In this document: positions 48,214 through 57,126 of the stretch, one piece after another
Layout of the letters: the number at the start of each line of letters is the position of its first letter
How positions within the stretch are numbered: the stretch's first letter is position 1
Assembly: GCA_016710465.1 (NCBI GenBank)
Contig: JADJVS010000012.1
Coordinates: 62,001-126,000 of the forward strand
Source of the DNA: Sulfuritalea sp.
Lineage (GTDB): Bacteria; Pseudomonadota; Gammaproteobacteria; Burkholderiales; Rhodocyclaceae
Reading direction: 5' to 3'
Length of the DNA: 64,000 nt
The notes under the pieces: model-generated
The model's database searches: none
Told to the model about the DNA's origin: nothing
The model's input: the letters and a program-made list of their open reading frames with translations, nothing else
Position numbers and translations under genes: made by a program

Positions 48214-49511
48214 TATTTCCCGGCGACCGGCCCGCCCTTGCCCACCGCAGGTTTGCCCGTGACAGGCGACGCGCGGGCCGGCGCCGCCAGGGCGCCATTG
48301 ACGCGACGCACGGCATTGTCCAGCGCTTCCTTGGCGGCGCGGTCCGTGGTCCAGACAAACGCCACTTCCTCGCCGAGAAATTCGTGGAGACGGTCACGCA
48401 AGGGCCCATGCTTGGGTCGCGTGCTGCCCTTGCGCGATGCGGAAAGCCGCTTCTGCGCGGCGTCCAACAGTTCCCGCGGGATGTCGGTGTCACGCAGGGC
48501 GCTCAGCGCACCCGGGGTCATCGGCAGGTAACTCGTGGTCTTGACCCACTCCTTCTGCACCTCCGGCCGCATCAGGAAGGCGACGAACCTGGCAACCAGC
48601 TTCGAGTCGCCCTTCGCGAGGCCCGCCAGCACCCACAGGCCGGCGCCATCGGGCAACACGTCGGCCGGCTTGGCCGCGTAAACATCGTCATAGTGCGGCA
48701 AGGCCTGCACGGCGAAATCGATGCCAGCGCGGCGCGCCTCGGCATAGAGAGACGATTCGCCGGTCAGCATCGCGCATTCGCCCGACAGAAACCGCTGGTA
48801 GCCTTCGCGCCCCGGCCCGGCGTAGTGGAAATACCGACTCTTCTGCCAGCTCATCAGCAAGGCCAGATGCTTGACATTGACCATGCCGTTGACCAGCACC
48901 TTCTCGGTATTGCCGACGCGGTGGGTGATGGCCTCACCGGCCTGTGACGAGACATTCTCGGAATGGATCCAGGCAAAGCGCCCCGTGGTCAATGGGCATT
49001 TGCCACCCCGATCGTAGACCTCGCCGGAAACCTTCTGCAGCTCCCACCAGGTCTTCACCGGCTGATCGGGATCGAGGCCGGCCTTGCGCAACGCCGCCCG
49101 ATTGACGAACAGCACCGGCAGCGAGAGGGCCAGCGGCAAGGCCTGCAATCGGCCGCCGGCATCATCGATCGCATCGGCGACCTGCGGGTAGAACTGCGCC
49201 GCGTCGAGCTTCTGTCCGCCTTCACGCATGACCTCGTGCAGGGGCCGAAAGCGCGGCCGGGTGCCGAAGAATTCCATGCTGTCATCCGGATCGAGCAGGG
49301 CCAGTTGCGGCAAGGCATGCTTGTTTTCCAGGCCGCGCGCATCCTGCAATACCACCTTGCCCTTGCCTTTCTGTTCGTCGTTGAAACGCAAGACCTGCGT
49401 AGCCAGAATGTCCAGCGCCTTGCCTTCCAACTCGTGCCTCAGCGTGATCTCCTGCGCCTGCGCCTGCCACGCCAGGCCACAGCCAAACAGAATCGAAAAT
49501 ATCGCCTTCAT
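48213..49511 (-). CDS. ABC transporter solute-binding protein (UgpB-like)
   Basis: A 432-residue periplasmic binding protein of the sugar/glycerol-3-phosphate class. The signal peptide is MKAIFSILFGCGLAWQAQAQ. The family pattern runs from ITLRHELEGKALDIL through LPVLFVNRAALRKAGLDP and CAMLTGESSLYAEARRAG. It is coupled to ugpQ, which supports a glycerophosphodiester or G3P ligand. The permease and ATPase genes expected beside it are absent from the window. I chose the ATG at 49511 because it gives the signal peptide directly. Confidence 0.85.
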   Translation of the reverse strand: MKAIFSILFGCGLAWQAQAQEITLRHELEGKALDILATQVLRFNDEQKGKGKVVLQDARGLENKHALPQLALLDPDDSMEFFGTRPRFRPLHEVMREGGQKLDAAQFYPQVADAIDDAGGRLQALPLALSLPVLFVNRAALRKAGLDPDQPVKTWWELQKVSGEVYDRGGKCPLTTGRFAWIHSENVSSQAGEAITHRVGNTEKVLVNGMVNVKHLALLMSWQKSRYFHYAGPGREGYQRFLSGECAMLTGESSLYAEARRAGIDFAVQALPHYDDVYAAKPADVLPDGAGLWVLAGLAKGDSKLVARFVAFLMRPEVQKEWVKTTSYLPMTPGALSALRDTDIPRELLDAAQKRLSASRKGSTRPKHGPLRDRLHEFLGEEVAFVWTTDRAAKEALDNAVRRVNGALAAPARASPVTGKPAVGKGGPVAGK

Positions 49512-49654
49512 GTCCCTGTCCGCCATTCGTCCAAACACGGGCAGTTTATACGCGAACCATCGAGGACCACCCCAATTGCCTCGCCCGCCAATGTCGGCTA
49601 CGCTGAGCATCCGGTCCATGCAGGGAGACTTGGCGCTCCCGTCCACGCGCGGAA

Positions 49655-50230
49655 ATGAACAAGGGACAAAAATACGCACTGCTGGTGGCCGCGGCCAATG
49701 TCGCGCTGGTGTTTCTTTTCCCGCCCTACGATTACGTCTCGATGCTGCTGGGCAACGTGGCCACCTTCGATGGCTTCTACTTTGTCCTGGCCGGCGAACC
49801 GCACCGGATCGTCAATTCGAGCTTCCTCGCACTGGAAACCATCGTCGTCCTGGCCAATGCCTGCATCGCCGTTCTGCTCTTGCGAACCCCGCCAAGCCCA
49901 GCGGCACGGCGCCCGGGAGGAAACAGCCGACAACGCGCCATTCTCGGTCTGGTGGCGACAAACCTGATCCTGGCGGTGCTGTTTCCGCCCTTTGAAAATT
50001 TCTCCGCGATTACCAAGGCCGCGTTGCCGACCTTCGAAGGCTTCTACTTCGTCTTCGGTGATAACCCGATGCGCCAGATCGTGACATCGATCCTGTACAT
50101 CGAGGTGGCTCTGATCATGATCAATGGCGGCCTGCTCTGGCTGCTGTTCCGCGACAAGACCGAAGCGGAGCTTTCGGCCGGGCAGATGCGCGATCTGGCG
50201 AAGCGCGCGGGGATGGCGCAAGAAAAGTAA
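49655..50230 (+). CDS. Membrane protein with internal duplication, function unknown
   Basis: A 191-residue protein made of two similar halves. Each half has a helix, an FPPY/FPPF motif, a TF(D/E)GFYFV segment and a second helix (residues about 15-78 and 100-165). The shared FPP and GFYFV(L/F) elements are unmistakable. Four helices are predicted, with a soluble Arg-rich linker and a C-terminal tail. I do not know a characterised relative. It is divergent from the solute-binding protein gene and followed by tRNA-Arg. Confidence 0.75.
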   Translation: MNKGQKYALLVAAANVALVFLFPPYDYVSMLLGNVATFDGFYFVLAGEPHRIVNSSFLALETIVVLANACIAVLLLRTPPSPAARRPGGNSRQRAILGLVATNLILAVLFPPFENFSAITKAALPTFEGFYFVFGDNPMRQIVTSILYIEVALIMINGGLLWLLFRDKTEAELSAGQMRDLAKRAGMAQEK

Positions 50231-50274
50231 CCATTGCGCTGGCTGCCGAGTGCCAAAGTCCCACGCCAACCGCT

Positions 50275-50301
50275 TTGTTCCCAAGGATTTTTGGGTATAA
50301 T
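50275..50301 (+). promoter_or_regulatory. Promoter of tRNA-Arg
   Basis: TATAAT at 50296-50301 is a perfect -10 element, 14 bases before the tRNA 5' end. A weak TTGTTC lies about 15 bases upstream as -35. No other gene start is nearby. Confidence 0.7.
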
Positions 50302-50314
50302 CTCGCGCTCTCAA

Positions 50315-50391
50315 GCGCCCGTAGCTCATCTGGATAGAGTACTTGGCTACGAACCAAGGGGTAGGGAGTTCGAATCTCTCCGGGCGCGCCA
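50315..50391 (+). tRNA. tRNA-Arg (ACG)
   Basis: A 77-base cloverleaf with encoded CCA. The acceptor GCGCCCG pairs with CGGGCGC, the D-arm is TAGCTCATCTGGATAGAG, and the anticodon loop CTACGAA sits on CTTGG/CCAAG, giving anticodon ACG (wobble A34 is edited to inosine by TadA). The T-arm contains GTTCGAATC. Confidence 0.97.
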
Positions 50392-50397
50392 GAACCC

Positions 50398-50427
50398 AAA
50401 AGGGCCTGCAGCAATGCAGGCCCTTTT
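50398..50427 (+). terminator. Terminator after tRNA-Arg
   Basis: Stem AAAAGGGCCTGCA/TGCAGGCCCTTTT with loop GCAA lies directly downstream of the tRNA; the 3' arm supplies the T run. Confidence 0.9.
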
Positions 50428-50477
50428 CATTTGCGTCCCTGCTACGCTAGGCGCTCCACGCACCCGGAGGGCAAGCC

Positions 50478-51584
50478 ATGCGGCGTCTGGATTTCCTCGT
50501 CAGGAAGGACGAACTCGGCGCGACCTGTTTGCGCGAAAGTCCGCCACAGTCGCTTGGCGACGGGCAGGCCAGGCTTTGCGTCGAAAAGTTCGCGCTCACC
50601 GCCAACAACATCACTTATGCAGCGTTTGGCGAGGCGATGAACTACTGGAACTTCTATCCGGCCGAAACCGGCTGGGGGCAGATTCCGGTCTGGGGCTTCG
50701 CTACCGTCGTCGAGTCGCGCTGTCCTGGCATCGCCCCGGGGGAACGCTTCTATGGCTATTACCCGATGTCGAACGAAGTCGTCCTGCAACCCCTGCGCCT
50801 TTCCCCGGGCGGCTTCATGGAAGGCGCCGAGCATCGCGCAGCGCTTCACGCCGTCTACAACAGCTATTCGCGTTGCGGCGCCGATCCGTTCCACGATCCC
50901 GACACCGAGGATGCCGAGGCCATACTGCGCCCGCTATACACCACGTCCTGGTTGATCGACGACTTCCTCGCTAACAACGACTTCTTTGGCGCTGCAGGGG
51001 CGGGAACCGGGCTCGTGGTGCTATCCAGTGCGTCAAGCAAAACCGCCTACGGCACGGCATTCCGGCTTGCCCGGCGACAGGGAATTGAACTCGTCGGCCT
51101 GACGTCCGCCGCGAATGTCGGGTTCTGCCGCGACCTCGCCTGCTACCACCGGGTTCTTGCCTACGACCAACTCGACCAGATCGATGCCGAAGCACCTAGC
51201 ATCTACGTCGATTTCGCCGGCAATGCAGCGTTGCGCAAGGCGATCCATACCCGCTTGGTCAATCTGAAGTTCAGCAGTTCGATCGGCGGCACCCACGTCG
51301 ACCAACTCGGTGGCGCCCACGACCTGCCGGGGCCGCGGCCGGTGCTGTTCTTCGCGCCGGCACAGATCAAGAAGCGCAACGCGGAATGGGGTGCCGCGCT
51401 TCTCAGTCAGCGCCTCCTGGAATCGTGGCGAGAGTTCATCGGCACCGTCTGCCGGCCCGCGGAACCGTGGTTGCTCATCGAGCATCATCGCGGCGCGGAC
51501 GCGGTACAGGCCGCCTATGAACGGGTGCTGTCAGGTCGCGACGATCCGCGCAAGGGGCGCATGCTTTCGCTGGCGGACGGTTAG
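50478..51584 (+). CDS. DUF2855 family protein (MDR-like)
   Basis: A 368-residue protein of the DUF2855 family, distant relatives of medium-chain dehydrogenases. Residues 30-130 resemble the catalytic-domain fold (LTANNITYAAFGEAMNYW, VWGFATVVESRC, GERFYGYYPMS). A central segment GLVVLSSASSKTAYGTAF recalls the nucleotide-binding strand-loop-helix but lacks the standard GxGxxG. The substrate and activity are unknown. The ATG is preceded by GGAGG. It lies between two tRNA genes. Confidence 0.8.
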   Translation: MRRLDFLVRKDELGATCLRESPPQSLGDGQARLCVEKFALTANNITYAAFGEAMNYWNFYPAETGWGQIPVWGFATVVESRCPGIAPGERFYGYYPMSNEVVLQPLRLSPGGFMEGAEHRAALHAVYNSYSRCGADPFHDPDTEDAEAILRPLYTTSWLIDDFLANNDFFGAAGAGTGLVVLSSASSKTAYGTAFRLARRQGIELVGLTSAANVGFCRDLACYHRVLAYDQLDQIDAEAPSIYVDFAGNAALRKAIHTRLVNLKFSSSIGGTHVDQLGGAHDLPGPRPVLFFAPAQIKKRNAEWGAALLSQRLLESWREFIGTVCRPAEPWLLIEHHRGADAVQAAYERVLSGRDDPRKGRMLSLADG

Positions 51585-51604
51585 CGTCGGCGGTTTCGCA
51601 AAAC

Positions 51605-51631
51605 AAAAAAGCCGGCGCATGGCCGGCTTTT
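51605..51631. terminator. Bidirectional terminator between DUF2855 gene and tRNA-Ala
   Basis: Stem AAAAGCCGGC/GCCGGCTTTT with loop GCATG. A/T tracts flank both sides, so it can stop the DUF2855 messenger on plus and the tRNA-Ala transcript on minus. Confidence 0.9.
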
Positions 51632-51638
51632 GGTGTTC

Positions 51639-51714
51639 TGGTGGAGGTGAGCGGGATCGAACCGCTGGCCTCGACGTTGCGAACGTCGCGCTCTCCCAAC
51701 TGAGCTACACCCCC
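51639..51714 (-). tRNA. tRNA-Ala (CGC)
   Basis: A 76-base cloverleaf with encoded CCA. The acceptor GGGGGTG pairs with CACCTCC (one G-U pair), the D-arm contains AGCTCAGTTGG, and the anticodon loop TTCGCAA sits on CGACG/CGTCG, giving anticodon CGC (reads GCG, Ala). The T-arm has GTTCGATCC. Confidence 0.95.
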
Positions 51715-51763
51715 GAAGGGCGCAAATTATAGCAACCGGGGCAAACCTTTGGAAAACGGATGC

Positions 51764-52033
51764 TCAGACCAGGCTCAACTCGTCCGGGCTGCACTTGGTC
51801 ACGCCCATCGCCGTGCGAATCACCAGCGGATAGGCGTGGCCCATGAAATTGCCAAAGCTGGCGATGTTGTAGCCGACCACGATGCCGGGAACAGTGCCCA
51901 CCAGGACCTCGCGTCCCACGACGAAGCCGCGACTGATCGCGGCATGGATTGCCGTGCCGACGTCCCGAGCCGGCGGCGTGCCGAACTGCTGGCGTTTCTC
52001 CGGGCGCGACCCCGTGCGGTCCTTGGCAGCCAT
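51764..52033 (-). CDS. Hypothetical 89-residue protein
   Basis: I do not recognise this protein. It starts at the ATG at 52033 with GGAG seven bases upstream. The first 30 residues are basic and hydrophilic (AAKDRTGSRPEKRQQ). The remainder is mixed and weakly hydrophobic (VLVGTVPGIVVGYNIASFGNFMGHAYPLVIRTAMG), with no clear membrane helix. It lies downstream of tsaC on the same strand after a 90-base gap. Codon position bias looks coding, but function cannot be stated. Confidence 0.55.
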   Translation of the reverse strand: MAAKDRTGSRPEKRQQFGTPPARDVGTAIHAAISRGFVVGREVLVGTVPGIVVGYNIASFGNFMGHAYPLVIRTAMGVTKCSPDELSLV

Positions 52034-52123
52034 GTTGATCTCCGTTTGCGGAACATCCACCTTCAATGGATTATCGGCAGCGGGTGAAAAACCTTAGGCC
52101 GGAATGACGGGAGTCTTTGGCCC

Positions 52124-53083
52124 CTATTTCCCGCCGGCGGCGGCGCGCCGCAGACGATCGGCGACGGCGCACCAGGAGTCGGCAACGGGTGGCGCGGCAA
52201 CCACGATCAAATCTCTTTGCATCGCGTCAAAGCGCCGCAAGCTCGCATACAGCTCGTGGGCATAGCGCGCGGGATCCATGCTGGAAGCCTGCCAGGACAG
52301 CTTCGCATGGACGAACGATGCGGCGTCAGGCGCAAACACCACGACGCTCAGCCCCGCCTCCAGCGCATCGCGCAATGTCGTTTCGAGCTCGGTGGGCGCG
52401 ACCAGCCTGAGCGGCGTCGCGGGCGCGTAATGCGATTCCAGGCTACCCGAGACGCGCGGCGCCTCGGCGTTGGCGCCAAGCGCCGGCATCTCGCCAAGGA
52501 TGTCGGCCAGCGCGGCGGCATCAAGCATCCCCGGGCGCAGGATGCGCGGTCTTGCCGAGGATAGGTCAAGGATGGTCGACTCGATGCCGACGTCGCTCGG
52601 GCCGCCATCGAGCACGATGCTCACCGCCGCGCCGAACTCGTCGCGTACGTGGGCCGCCGTGGTCGGACTGACATGCCCAAAGCGATTGGCGGATGGCGCG
52701 GCGACGCCACCGCCGAATTCGTTCAGGAGTTGCAGCGCCAGGGGATGGTTCGGCACGCGCAGCCCCACCGTGTCCTGCCCGCCGGTGATTGCGTCGATCA
52801 CCGCCGGATGGCGCTTGAGGATCAGCGTCAGGGGGCCGGGCCAGAAAGCGTCGGCGAGGCGGTGCGCACTTTCCGGAATGTCCATCGCCCAGCGCGAGAG
52901 CTGTGCCGCATGCGGAAGATGGACGATCAGTGGATGGTCGGCCGGACGGCCCTTGGCGGCAAATATCTTCGCCACGGCCTCGGCATTGCTCGCGTCGGCC
53001 CCCAAGCCGTAGACGGTTTCAGTCGGAAAGGCAACGAGGTCTCCGGCGCGCAGCGCTGCCGCCGCGCGGGACACATCATTCAT
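52124..53083 (-). CDS. tsaC: Threonylcarbamoyl-AMP synthase (Sua5/TsaC)
   Basis: Makes threonylcarbamoyl-AMP for t6A tRNA modification. At 319 residues it is the long Sua5 form, with an N-terminal YrdC domain (AFPTETVYGLGADASN, KGRPADHPLIVHL, SANRFGHVSPT) and a C-terminal Sua5 domain after about residue 205. It is the partner of TsaE at 31.7 kb. Its start overlaps purK by eight bases, so it is the tail of the purine operon. Confidence 0.93.
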   Translation of the reverse strand: MNDVSRAAAALRAGDLVAFPTETVYGLGADASNAEAVAKIFAAKGRPADHPLIVHLPHAAQLSRWAMDIPESAHRLADAFWPGPLTLILKRHPAVIDAITGGQDTVGLRVPNHPLALQLLNEFGGGVAAPSANRFGHVSPTTAAHVRDEFGAAVSIVLDGGPSDVGIESTILDLSSARPRILRPGMLDAAALADILGEMPALGANAEAPRVSGSLESHYAPATPLRLVAPTELETTLRDALEAGLSVVVFAPDAASFVHAKLSWQASSMDPARYAHELYASLRRFDAMQRDLIVVAAPPVADSWCAVADRLRRAAAGGK

Positions 53084-54224
53084 CGCGGATGCCGATCAAT
53101 CGCCGTGCCACCAGCGCCGACTCCCGTGCTTGCTGGGCATCCTTGCCGATGACCGTGAAGTGCCCCATCTTGCGTCCGGGCCGCGCGTGGTGCTTGCCAT
53201 AGAGATGCAGCTTGAGATTCGGCACGGCCAGCAGCGTCGCCCAATCCGGCTCGTGGCTGTGATGCGGGTCCTGCTGGAACCAGAGGTCACCGAGCAGGTT
53301 CACCATCACTGCCGTCGAGTGGGCGTGTGCATCGCCCAGCGGCAGACCCGTCACGGCACGCACCTGTTGCTCGAACTGGTTGCTGACGCAGGCATCGATC
53401 GTGTAATGCCCCGAGTTGTGCGGCCGCGGCGCCATCTCATTGACCACCAATTGGCCGCGAACGACGAAGAACTCCACGGCCAGGGTGCCGACGTAGCCCA
53501 TCTTCTGCGCGACGCCCTCCGCAATCTCCTCTGCGTTGCCGGCGAGGCAGCCCGAGGTGCGCGCCGGAACAATGGAGACGTCGAGGATGCCGTGGCGATG
53601 GCTGTTCTCCACTGTCGGAAAACACTTCACTTTGCCCGCGGCGTCACGCGCCAGAACCACGGAGACCTCGTAGTCCAGCGGCAGCATTTGCTCCAGCACG
53701 CAGGGCTCGCACTTGAGCTGGCGAAAGGCCAGGCGCGCCGCATCGCGATCGGCGACGCGCACCTGGCCCTTGCCATCGTAGCCGAAGCGGGCCACCTTGA
53801 GGATGCCGGGGAAAAGGCCGGCATTCGCGGAGTCGATGTCGGCCTCAGCGCGGATGTCGGCGAAAGGCGCATGGGGAAAGCCGTGCTGGCGCAGAAAGCC
53901 CTTTTCGGCACTGCGGTTCTGGCTGATGCGCACCGCTTCGGCGCCCGGCCGCACCGGCACGAACTTGGAAAGGTAGGCCAGGCTGTCGGCGGGAACGTTC
54001 TCGAACTCGGTGGTCACCGCCGCGCAGGATTCGGCCATCCGGTTCAGCGCGTCCGCGTCGTCGTAGGCGGCGACGAGATGCTGGTCGGCGATGCGCCCTG
54101 CCGGGCTTTGCGGGTCGGGATCAAGCACCACCACGCGGTAGCCCAGCTCATGGGCGGCAATGACGAAGAAGCGCCCGAGTTGGCCGCCGCCCAGCATGCC
54201 CAGCGTGGCCGGTGGCAGGATCAC
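53076..54224 (-). CDS. purK: 5-(carboxyamino)imidazole ribonucleotide synthase PurK
   Basis: ATP-grasp enzyme of de novo purine synthesis converting AIR to N5-CAIR, 382 residues. It opens LGMLGGGQLGRFFVIAAHELGYRV, has KVARFGYDGKGQ and NEMAPRPHNSGHYTIDA. I chose the GTG at 54224, four bases after purD; longer frames overlap purD. The partner purE is not adjacent in this window. Confidence 0.94.
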   Translation of the reverse strand: MILPPATLGMLGGGQLGRFFVIAAHELGYRVVVLDPDPQSPAGRIADQHLVAAYDDADALNRMAESCAAVTTEFENVPADSLAYLSKFVPVRPGAEAVRISQNRSAEKGFLRQHGFPHAPFADIRAEADIDSANAGLFPGILKVARFGYDGKGQVRVADRDAARLAFRQLKCEPCVLEQMLPLDYEVSVVLARDAAGKVKCFPTVENSHRHGILDVSIVPARTSGCLAGNAEEIAEGVAQKMGYVGTLAVEFFVVRGQLVVNEMAPRPHNSGHYTIDACVSNQFEQQVRAVTGLPLGDAHAHSTAVMVNLLGDLWFQQDPHHSHEPDWATLLAVPNLKLHLYGKHHARPGRKMGHFTVIGKDAQQARESALVARRLIGIRDE

Positions 54225-54228
54225 GGTG

Positions 54229-55497
54229 CTAGCGCTTGATCGCCCGGTAGCCAATGTCGCGCCGACACTGCATGCCGTCGAAGCTGATCTGATCGAGCAC
54301 TTCATAGGCGCGCTTCTGCGCCGCCTTGACGTTGTCGCCCAGCGCCGTGACGCAGAGCACGCGACCGCCGGCCGTCACCACCGCGCCGCCCTTTTCCGCC
54401 GTGCCGGCATGAAAGACGTGGCTGTCATCGGTGCGCGCCGGAAGCCCATGGATGACGTCGCCCTTGCGCGGCGTGTCGGGATAGTTGGACGCGGCCATCA
54501 CCACCCCCAGGGCCACGCGGCGGTCCCACTCGGCCTCGACCTCGTTGAGGCGACCGTCAATCGCGGCATCGACCAGCTCCACAAAGTTGCTCTTCAGCCG
54601 CATCATGATCGGCTGCGTCTCCGGGTCGCCGAAACGACAGTTGAACTCCAGCACGCGCAGGCTGCCGTCGGGCTTGATCATCAGGCCGGCATAGAGGAAG
54701 CCGGTATAGACGATGCCATCCGCCGCCATGCCGTTGATGGTTGGCATGATCACCTCGCGCATGACGCGGGCGTGAATTTCCGGCGTCACCACCGGCGCCG
54801 GCGAATACGCGCCCATGCCGCCCGTGTTGGATCCCTGGTCGCCGTCCTTGAGCCGCTTGTGGTCCTGGCTGGTCGCCATCGCCAGGGCATGGCGCCCATC
54901 GGCCATGACGATGAAGCTGGCCTCCTCGCCGTCGAGGAACTCTTCGATCACCACCCGCGCGCCAGCATCTCCGAGTTTGTTGTCGGAGAGCATCATGTCC
55001 ACGGCGGCATGGGCCTCGGCGAGATCCATAGCCACCACCACACCCTTGCCCGCGGCGAGCCCGTCGGCCTTGATCACGATGGGCGCGCCTTCGGCATCAA
55101 TGTAGGCGTGGGCGGCCTTGGTGTCGGCAAAGGTCTGAAACTTGGCGGTTGGAATCTTGTGCCGCGTCATGAAGCGCTTGGCGAAGTCCTTGGAACTTTC
55201 GAGCTGGGCGGCCGCCCTGGTCGGGCCGAAGATGCGCAGGCCGCGGGCACGGAAGGTATCGACAATGCCTGCCGCCAAAGGCGCCTCGGGCCCGACGACC
55301 GTGGCATGCACCTTCTCGCGCTCGGCATAATCGGCCAGCGCCTCGATGTCGGAAAGCGGCAGGTTTTCCAGCTCGTGCTCGCGCGCCGTGCCGGCATTGC
55401 CGGGCGCGACATAGACCTTCTGCAGGCCCGGCGCCTGCGCCAGGCGCCAGGCCAGAGCGTGCTCGCGACCGCCGGATCCGACTACCAGGATCTTCAT
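54229..55497 (-). CDS. purD: Phosphoribosylamine-glycine ligase PurD
   Basis: ATP-grasp enzyme making GAR, 422 residues. Signature pieces: MKILVVGSGGREHALAWRL, IKADGLAAGKGVVVA, and LEFNCRFGDPETQ. It starts three bases after the purH stop, within a purH-purD-purK-tsaC operon. Confidence 0.97.
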   Translation of the reverse strand: MKILVVGSGGREHALAWRLAQAPGLQKVYVAPGNAGTAREHELENLPLSDIEALADYAEREKVHATVVGPEAPLAAGIVDTFRARGLRIFGPTRAAAQLESSKDFAKRFMTRHKIPTAKFQTFADTKAAHAYIDAEGAPIVIKADGLAAGKGVVVAMDLAEAHAAVDMMLSDNKLGDAGARVVIEEFLDGEEASFIVMADGRHALAMATSQDHKRLKDGDQGSNTGGMGAYSPAPVVTPEIHARVMREVIMPTINGMAADGIVYTGFLYAGLMIKPDGSLRVLEFNCRFGDPETQPIMMRLKSNFVELVDAAIDGRLNEVEAEWDRRVALGVVMAASNYPDTPRKGDVIHGLPARTDDSHVFHAGTAEKGGAVVTAGGRVLCVTALGDNVKAAQKRAYEVLDQISFDGMQCRRDIGYRAIKR

Positions 55498-55500
55498 GGC

Positions 55501-57108
55501 TCAGTGACGGAAGTGGCGGAAGCCGGTGAACACCATGGCCAGGTTCTGCTCGTCGGCGGCGGCAATCACCTCGGCGTCGCGCACCGAGCCGCCGGGCTGG
55601 ATCACTGCCGTGGCGCCCGCCTTGGCCAATACGTCGAGACCGTCACGGAAGGGGAAGAAGGCGTCCGAGGCGACCACCGAGCCCACCACGGTGAGGCCGT
55701 TGTTCTCGGCCTTGATCGCCGCAATGCGCGCCGAATCAACGCGACTCATCTGGCCGGCGCCTACGCCCACGGTCATCGCATCCTTGCAGTAGACGATGGC
55801 GTTGGACTTGACGTACTTGGCGACGCGCCAGGCGAACAGCAGGTCGCGCATTTCGGCTTCAGTCGGCGCACGTTTGGTCACCACCTTGATGTCGGCCTGG
55901 GTGATGCGGGCATCATCGGCACTTTGCAGCAACAGGCCGCCGCCGACGCGCTTGTAGTCGAAGATACCGCCCGCGACCTTGCCCGCACTTGCCAACATGG
56001 GGACAACCAGCACGCGCAGGTTCTGCTTGGCGGCGAATACCGCGCGCGCCTCGGCACTGATTTCCGGCGCGATGATGACTTCGGCAAACTGGCCGGCGAC
56101 GGCCTCGGCGGTTACCTTGTCGATCGCCACGTTGAAGGCGATGATGCCGCCGAAGGCCGAGGTCGGATCGGTCTTGAAGGCCTTGCGATAGCATTCTTCC
56201 GCCGTCGCGCCCACCGCCACGCCGCAGGGATTGGCGTGCTTGACGATGACGCAGGCCGCCGGCGCGATGACGGCATCGAAGGCCTTGACGCATTCCCAGG
56301 CCGCATCCGCATCGGCGATGTTGTTGTAGGACAGTTCCTTGCCCTGGATCTGCTGGTAACTGGCGATGCTGCCGGGCACGGCGAGGTTGCCACCAGTGGT
56401 CTCGCGATAGAAGGCGGCCTGCTGGTGCGGGTTCTCGCCATAGCGCAGGGTTTCGACCTTGTCGAAGGCGAGTTGCAGCTTTTCCGGGAAGACACCGGGC
56501 TTGTTGTCCGCATCCAATGCGGTCAGCCAGTTGGCGATTGCCGAGTCATAGCGCGCGGTGTGGGTGAAGGCCTTCTTCGCCAGTGCGAAACGCGTCGCGT
56601 AGCTCAGCGCGCCGCCGGCCTTGATCTCGTCGAGCACCGGTGCGTAGTCCTCGGGGTCGGTGACCACGCCGACGCCGCCCTGTGCGTTGCCGTGGTTCTT
56701 GGCCGCCGCGCGCACCATCGTCGGTCCACCGATGTCGATATTCTCGATGGCGTCGTCCAGCGTGCAGCCGGGTTTGGCCACCGTTTCGCGGAAGGGATAG
56801 AGGTTCACCACCACCAGGTCTATCGCCGGGATGCCGTGCTGGGCCATCACCGCCAGGTGCTCGGGCAGGTCGCGACGACCGAGGATGCCACCATGTACCT
56901 TGGGATGCAGCGTCTTGACCCGGCCGTCAAGCATTTCCGGGAACCCGGTGTAGTCGGATACGTCGGTAACGGCCAATCCGGCGTCGCGCAGCAACTTGGC
57001 CGTGCCCCCGGTGGACAGCAGCTTGACGCCGAGTTGCGCCAGACCGCGGGCAAAATCGACAGCGCCACGCTTGTCGGAAACGCTGATCAGCGCTTGGGTG
57101 ACTTTCAT
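55501..57108 (-). CDS. purH: Bifunctional AICAR transformylase/IMP cyclohydrolase PurH
   Basis: Last two steps of IMP synthesis. It has 535 residues: an N-terminal IMP cyclohydrolase domain (ALISVSDKRGAVDFARGL) and a C-terminal transformylase domain with KHANPCGVAVG and SDAFFPFRDG. It follows fis by 18 bases. Confidence 0.97.
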   Translation of the reverse strand: MKVTQALISVSDKRGAVDFARGLAQLGVKLLSTGGTAKLLRDAGLAVTDVSDYTGFPEMLDGRVKTLHPKVHGGILGRRDLPEHLAVMAQHGIPAIDLVVVNLYPFRETVAKPGCTLDDAIENIDIGGPTMVRAAAKNHGNAQGGVGVVTDPEDYAPVLDEIKAGGALSYATRFALAKKAFTHTARYDSAIANWLTALDADNKPGVFPEKLQLAFDKVETLRYGENPHQQAAFYRETTGGNLAVPGSIASYQQIQGKELSYNNIADADAAWECVKAFDAVIAPAACVIVKHANPCGVAVGATAEECYRKAFKTDPTSAFGGIIAFNVAIDKVTAEAVAGQFAEVIIAPEISAEARAVFAAKQNLRVLVVPMLASAGKVAGGIFDYKRVGGGLLLQSADDARITQADIKVVTKRAPTEAEMRDLLFAWRVAKYVKSNAIVYCKDAMTVGVGAGQMSRVDSARIAAIKAENNGLTVVGSVVASDAFFPFRDGLDVLAKAGATAVIQPGGSVRDAEVIAAADEQNLAMVFTGFRHFRH

Positions 57109-57126
57109 TGTTAACCTCGCAGGGAA

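Noticed and set aside
54160..57114. Plus-strand frame of 984 codons opposite purD and purH
   Set aside because: Both minus-strand purine enzymes are complete with all motifs; the antisense frame is His/Arg/Gly-rich and typical of high-GC mirror frames.
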